Origin: an uncultured Verrucomicrobiales bacterium
GTDB lineage: Bacteria > Verrucomicrobiota > Verrucomicrobiia > Verrucomicrobiales > Akkermansiaceae
Assembly: GCA_937944055.1 (NCBI GenBank)
Contig: CALDZJ010000075.1
Location: forward strand, 1 to 35,940
Reading direction: 5' to 3'
Length of the DNA stretch: 35,940 nt
Shown here: piece by piece, positions 33,713 to 35,940 of the stretch
Layout of the letters: each line of letters opens with the position of its first letter
Position numbering within the stretch: position 1 is the first letter of the stretch
Position numbers and translations under genes: made by a program
Notes under the pieces: generated by a model
Told to the model about the DNA's origin: nothing
Seen by the model: the letters and a program-made list of their open reading frames with translations, nothing else
Database searches by the model: none

Positions 33713-34447
33713 CTAATTTGTATAAGTCGGCGCCTGATGCTGGGTGAAGAAATCATCCGTCAACGCCATCATCTTATCCGGATTTCCTGGGAAAGGAGAA
33801 GCATCGGGAGGGCGTGGAATATTACGCCCAATCGTAGCATCTTCCGGCTGGCTCCCTGAGATTGAGATCGGCGTCCCCACACTCACAAGGCGGAAGAACT
33901 TAGGCGCCACGTTTTTATGCATCCGGAGACAACCACCAGAAGCCGGGAAGGGCTTCATCCAACCCGTATGAAAACCATAACCAGTCTTAAAGCTACACCA
34001 GTAAGGCATCGGAGTCCCTTTAAAGCCCCAACCCGCTGGCTTATTCTTTAATTTCACCCCGTGAACTTGGTCTCCCTTGATCGCATAACCATGCGTATTC
34101 GCACGGTAGCGATGAGTCTTCGCATTGATACGGAAATTACCGCGCGGAGTAGGTGATGAGCTCTTACCCACCGTCACCGGCATGACCAAGAGAGGCTTAT
34201 TGCCCTCCATCACATAGGCCATTTGATTTGAAAGCGAGACCTTCACGTGGACCTTTGAGCGATTGCTCGGCAAACTTGCGGGGAGATTGTAATTCTCATA
34301 AACCTTCATCGCGGCGGCCATCGTCCCTCCTCCAGAAGGAGCGGCAGCCGAACTGAGCGGAGAACAAGAAGTCGCGAAAAAGCTCGTCGCCACAGAAGCA
34401 GCAAGGACACACGAACGGAACAGGAATTTTTTCAGGGGGGATTTCAT
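33713..34447 (-). CDS. L,D-transpeptidase (YkuD domain) lipoprotein
   Basis: A 244-residue protein whose signal peptide ends in the lipobox FATSC, so Cys28 is probably lipidated. After a Ser/Ala/Gly linker, residues ~65-200 form a YkuD domain (KVHVKVSLSNQMAYVMEG, VTVGKSSSPTPRGNFRI). The catalytic site is His160 (GYGFHTGW) and Cys173 in SGGCLRMHKN, with Arg175. Such enzymes make 3-3 peptidoglycan cross-links or attach proteins to peptidoglycan in the periplasm. The C-terminal ~45 residues are Pro- and Asp-rich and outside the fold. It is convergent with glmS and lies downstream of the interrupted outer-membrane gene. Confidence 0.92.
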   Translation of the reverse strand: MKSPLKKFLFRSCVLAASVATSFFATSCSPLSSAAAPSGGGTMAAAMKVYENYNLPASLPSNRSKVHVKVSLSNQMAYVMEGNKPLLVMPVTVGKSSSPTPRGNFRINAKTHRYRANTHGYAIKGDQVHGVKLKNKPAGWGFKGTPMPYWCSFKTGYGFHTGWMKPFPASGGCLRMHKNVAPKFFRLVSVGTPISISGSQPEDATIGRNIPRPPDASPFPGNPDKMMALTDDFFTQHQAPTYTN

Positions 34448-34502
34448 ACCAGCGCAAGGATAAATCCCTTTCTCGAAAGGTCCAGATCTTTGGAGCCCGC
34501 CG

Positions 34503-35228
34503 CTAGAAGCTCATCTGCAGCGCCACCCCCACATCGCGCAATCTCCAATAAATCGCGCTGACTGAGAGATTGCTAGAAAGCCGCTTTGTCAAAGTAAGGT
34601 GCGTATCAGTCCCGCTAAATTGAACCAATAATGAAACTTGCTCATGGAGAAGATTCAGACCCGCGATTGGGCGCAGCTCATTTAGCTCATCAATCCAAAC
34701 CAAGCCAGCATAAGGAGCAGGAGTGATTTGCCAAAATTTTTGCTGAGGAAAAGCCTTACTGATCGTCGCAAAATAGGAGCGCGAACTCACGGCCTCACCA
34801 CGAAAGGTAAAATCATCCACACTCGTTCCAAAAATCACAGCAGGCCGCCAACCCGCGGCATCTTCTGTGACGAGACGATAGGTCAAAGTTGGATCAAGCT
34901 CGTCAGTCAAAGGCCGATAATCCAGCCCTATTCCCAGATCACTCGTCGCCCAATACTTAAAGCTTAAGAAAGCCCTCACAGAATCTCCCAGCTCCGGGAG
35001 CCACCTCCCAGTGAAGGAAAACTTAGTCTGAGTTGATGCGCCACTCACGGTGCCGCCTGAGCAAGGTCACAAGGGTCAAGCCGGGACCTGAGAGACCACA
35101 TTCCCCACAAGCTCGGACTCCGTCGCCCCAAGCATCACACCATAATCTAAGCCCTCACCCGCTGCCTTACCCAGCAAACACAAAATCAAAGTCGCTAAAA
35201 CAATCATAAATCGCCCCCGCTCCATCAT
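34503..35228 (-). pseudogene. Outer-membrane beta-barrel-like protein interrupted by two in-frame TGA codons
   Basis: From ATG 35228 the frame gives a signal peptide (MMERGRFMIVLATLILCLLGKAAG) and GLDYGVMLGATESELVGN, then meets TGA at 35078-35076 and another TGA at 35069-35067. The same frame then runs on to 34503 with 180 further residues of amphipathic beta-strands (ASTQTKFSFTGRW, FLSFKYWATSDLGIGLDYRP, LSVSAIYWRLRDVGVALQMSF ending in Phe, as in many outer-membrane proteins). A separate downstream start (GTG 35048) would give a barrel without an export signal. Most likely this is one gene broken by stop codons; selenocysteine or readthrough is possible but less likely. Family not recognised. 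Confidence 0.55.
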
Positions 35229-35466
35229 CTTCCCAGCACCAGAGACCTCGAAAATTCGGGAGGACTCAGACCCTACGTGAAAGCCACCAAGGGCCTCGGT
35301 TTTTCTTAGCTCACGGAACATAAGAAAGGAATGACATCTTTCTCAGTCGCGTAACAGCCTTTTAATAACCCCACTGCGCCCCCCAACTCGACTCATCCCA
35401 TTGAAAAAATGGTCACCATTTCCAGATTGCTCAAAGCGGCCCGATAGGACTCATTAAGGACCTGCC

Positions 35467-35940
35467 ATGCCCGATACCCCTTCCCCTACGCTCAAAGCTG
35501 CCGTTCATATTGGGGCCAGCCATGCCTCGATGATCATTCTTCGCGTCGCCGAAGACGGCAGTGAAGAGCGCGTCGATTTCCTCGAAAAAAACATCCCCCT
35601 CGGGCGCGACATCTTTGGCCACGGCCGCATCCAATCCTCCACCATCGAGCAAGCCGTCAAAGTCATTCGAGGCTTCCAAGACTCCCTCGCCGACCTCGGC
35701 CTCAGCGAGATTCCCGTCCGCGCCGTCACCACCAACACCCTTGAAGAAGCCTCAAACTCCGAGGTCTTCCTCAACCGCCTCCAAATCGCCTGCCGCTGGC
35801 ACTTCGACCCACTCGATGATGGCGAGATGACCCGCCTCGTCTTCCTCAAAACCCGCCGCCGCCTCCGTGACACCCCCTCGATGCAGAAGCGCAACACCAT
35901 CGTGGCCCACGTTGGCCCCGGCAATGCGCGCCTCATTCTC
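35467..35940 (+). CDS. Ppx/GppA-family phosphatase, N-terminal part (runs off window)
   Basis: The frame is open from ATG 35467 to the window end (158 codons). It follows the N-terminal ASKHA half of exopolyphosphatase/pppGpp phosphohydrolase: AAVHIGASHASMIIL (phosphate loop 1), IPLGRDIFGHGRI, a TTNTLEEASNSEVFL segment like the ATSAxREAxN motif, then DDGEMTRLVFL and VAHVGPGNARLIL (loop 2). Typical family members have DIGSNS and DIGGGS at the loops. Here both lead Asp are His, and the Gly-Gly-Gly-Ser core is altered, so catalysis may be lost or changed. It is divergent from the interrupted outer-membrane gene across ~240 nt. Confidence 0.75.
   Translation, partial: MPDTPSPTLKAAVHIGASHASMIILRVAEDGSEERVDFLEKNIPLGRDIFGHGRIQSSTIEQAVKVIRGFQDSLADLGLSEIPVRAVTTNTLEEASNSEVFLNRLQIACRWHFDPLDDGEMTRLVFLKTRRRLRDTPSMQKRNTIVAHVGPGNARLIL

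Noticed and set aside
1-35940. CRISPR array or phage genes
   Set aside because: No regularly spaced repeats, cas genes, integrase, capsid or terminase sequences were seen; the only mobile DNA is the IS3 end at 1-183.

Overview
The window looks like chromosomal DNA of a Verrucomicrobiota bacterium, probably a marine or aquatic member of Verrucomicrobiales. This is an inference from gene content, not a database match. The pointers are a PEP-CTERM protein, a Tricorn-type protease, a DUF5060/collagen-binding-type glycosidase, an exported gingipain-like protease, an OmpA protein with a very long coiled coil, and start sites that mostly lack a Shine-Dalgarno sequence. From about 11.4 kb onward the given strand is strongly C-rich whichever strand is coding.

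Layout. 1-0.5 kb: the 3' end of an IS3-family transposase and its terminal repeat abut a frameshifted remnant of a type I restriction hsdR gene, a scar of mobile DNA. 0.6-9 kb: a Tricorn-like protease, a PEP-CTERM protein, tRNA-Leu(UAA), a DUF58 protein and the coiled-coil OmpA protein. 9.1-14.7 kb: a TPR-redoxin fusion; an ArsC/Spx-type thioredoxin-fold gene whose catalytic cysteine codon is an in-frame TGA followed by a perfect hairpin (a probable selenoprotein); then FxsA, a YpfJ-type zinc peptidase, a small membrane protein and a short-chain polyprenyl synthase. 14.9-19.2 kb: a DNA-repair-flavoured block with a photolyase/cryptochrome-like protein whose domain order looks reversed, a lipoprotein, and a two-gene unit (radical SAM plus DUF4130) with a LexA-like palindrome touching the first start codon. 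19.2-29.6 kb: a C25-like protease, transketolase, an AlgH/YqgE protein, an exported glycosidase, a SOUL protein, an unknown protein, an exported ATP-grasp/phosphohistidine protein with an unusual domain order, and YaaA. 29.6-33.7 kb: an amino-sugar cluster of glmM, a GlmU-type acetyltransferase domain alone, and glmS, which supplies UDP-GlcNAc precursors. 33.7-35.9 kb: an L,D-transpeptidase, an outer-membrane-type gene interrupted by two in-frame TGA codons, and the 5' end of a Ppx/GppA-family gene.

The strongest candidate for something new is the TGA-containing ArsC-like gene at 11530-11886. The TGA falls exactly on the catalytic Cys12 position of ArsC, the other hallmark residues (His8 and three arginines) are kept, and a 7-bp stem with a GGUC loop lies 16 nt downstream, as expected for a bacterial SECIS. 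Other leads are the apparently permuted photolyase, the LexA-like box on the radical-SAM repair pair, and the exported dikinase-like protein.
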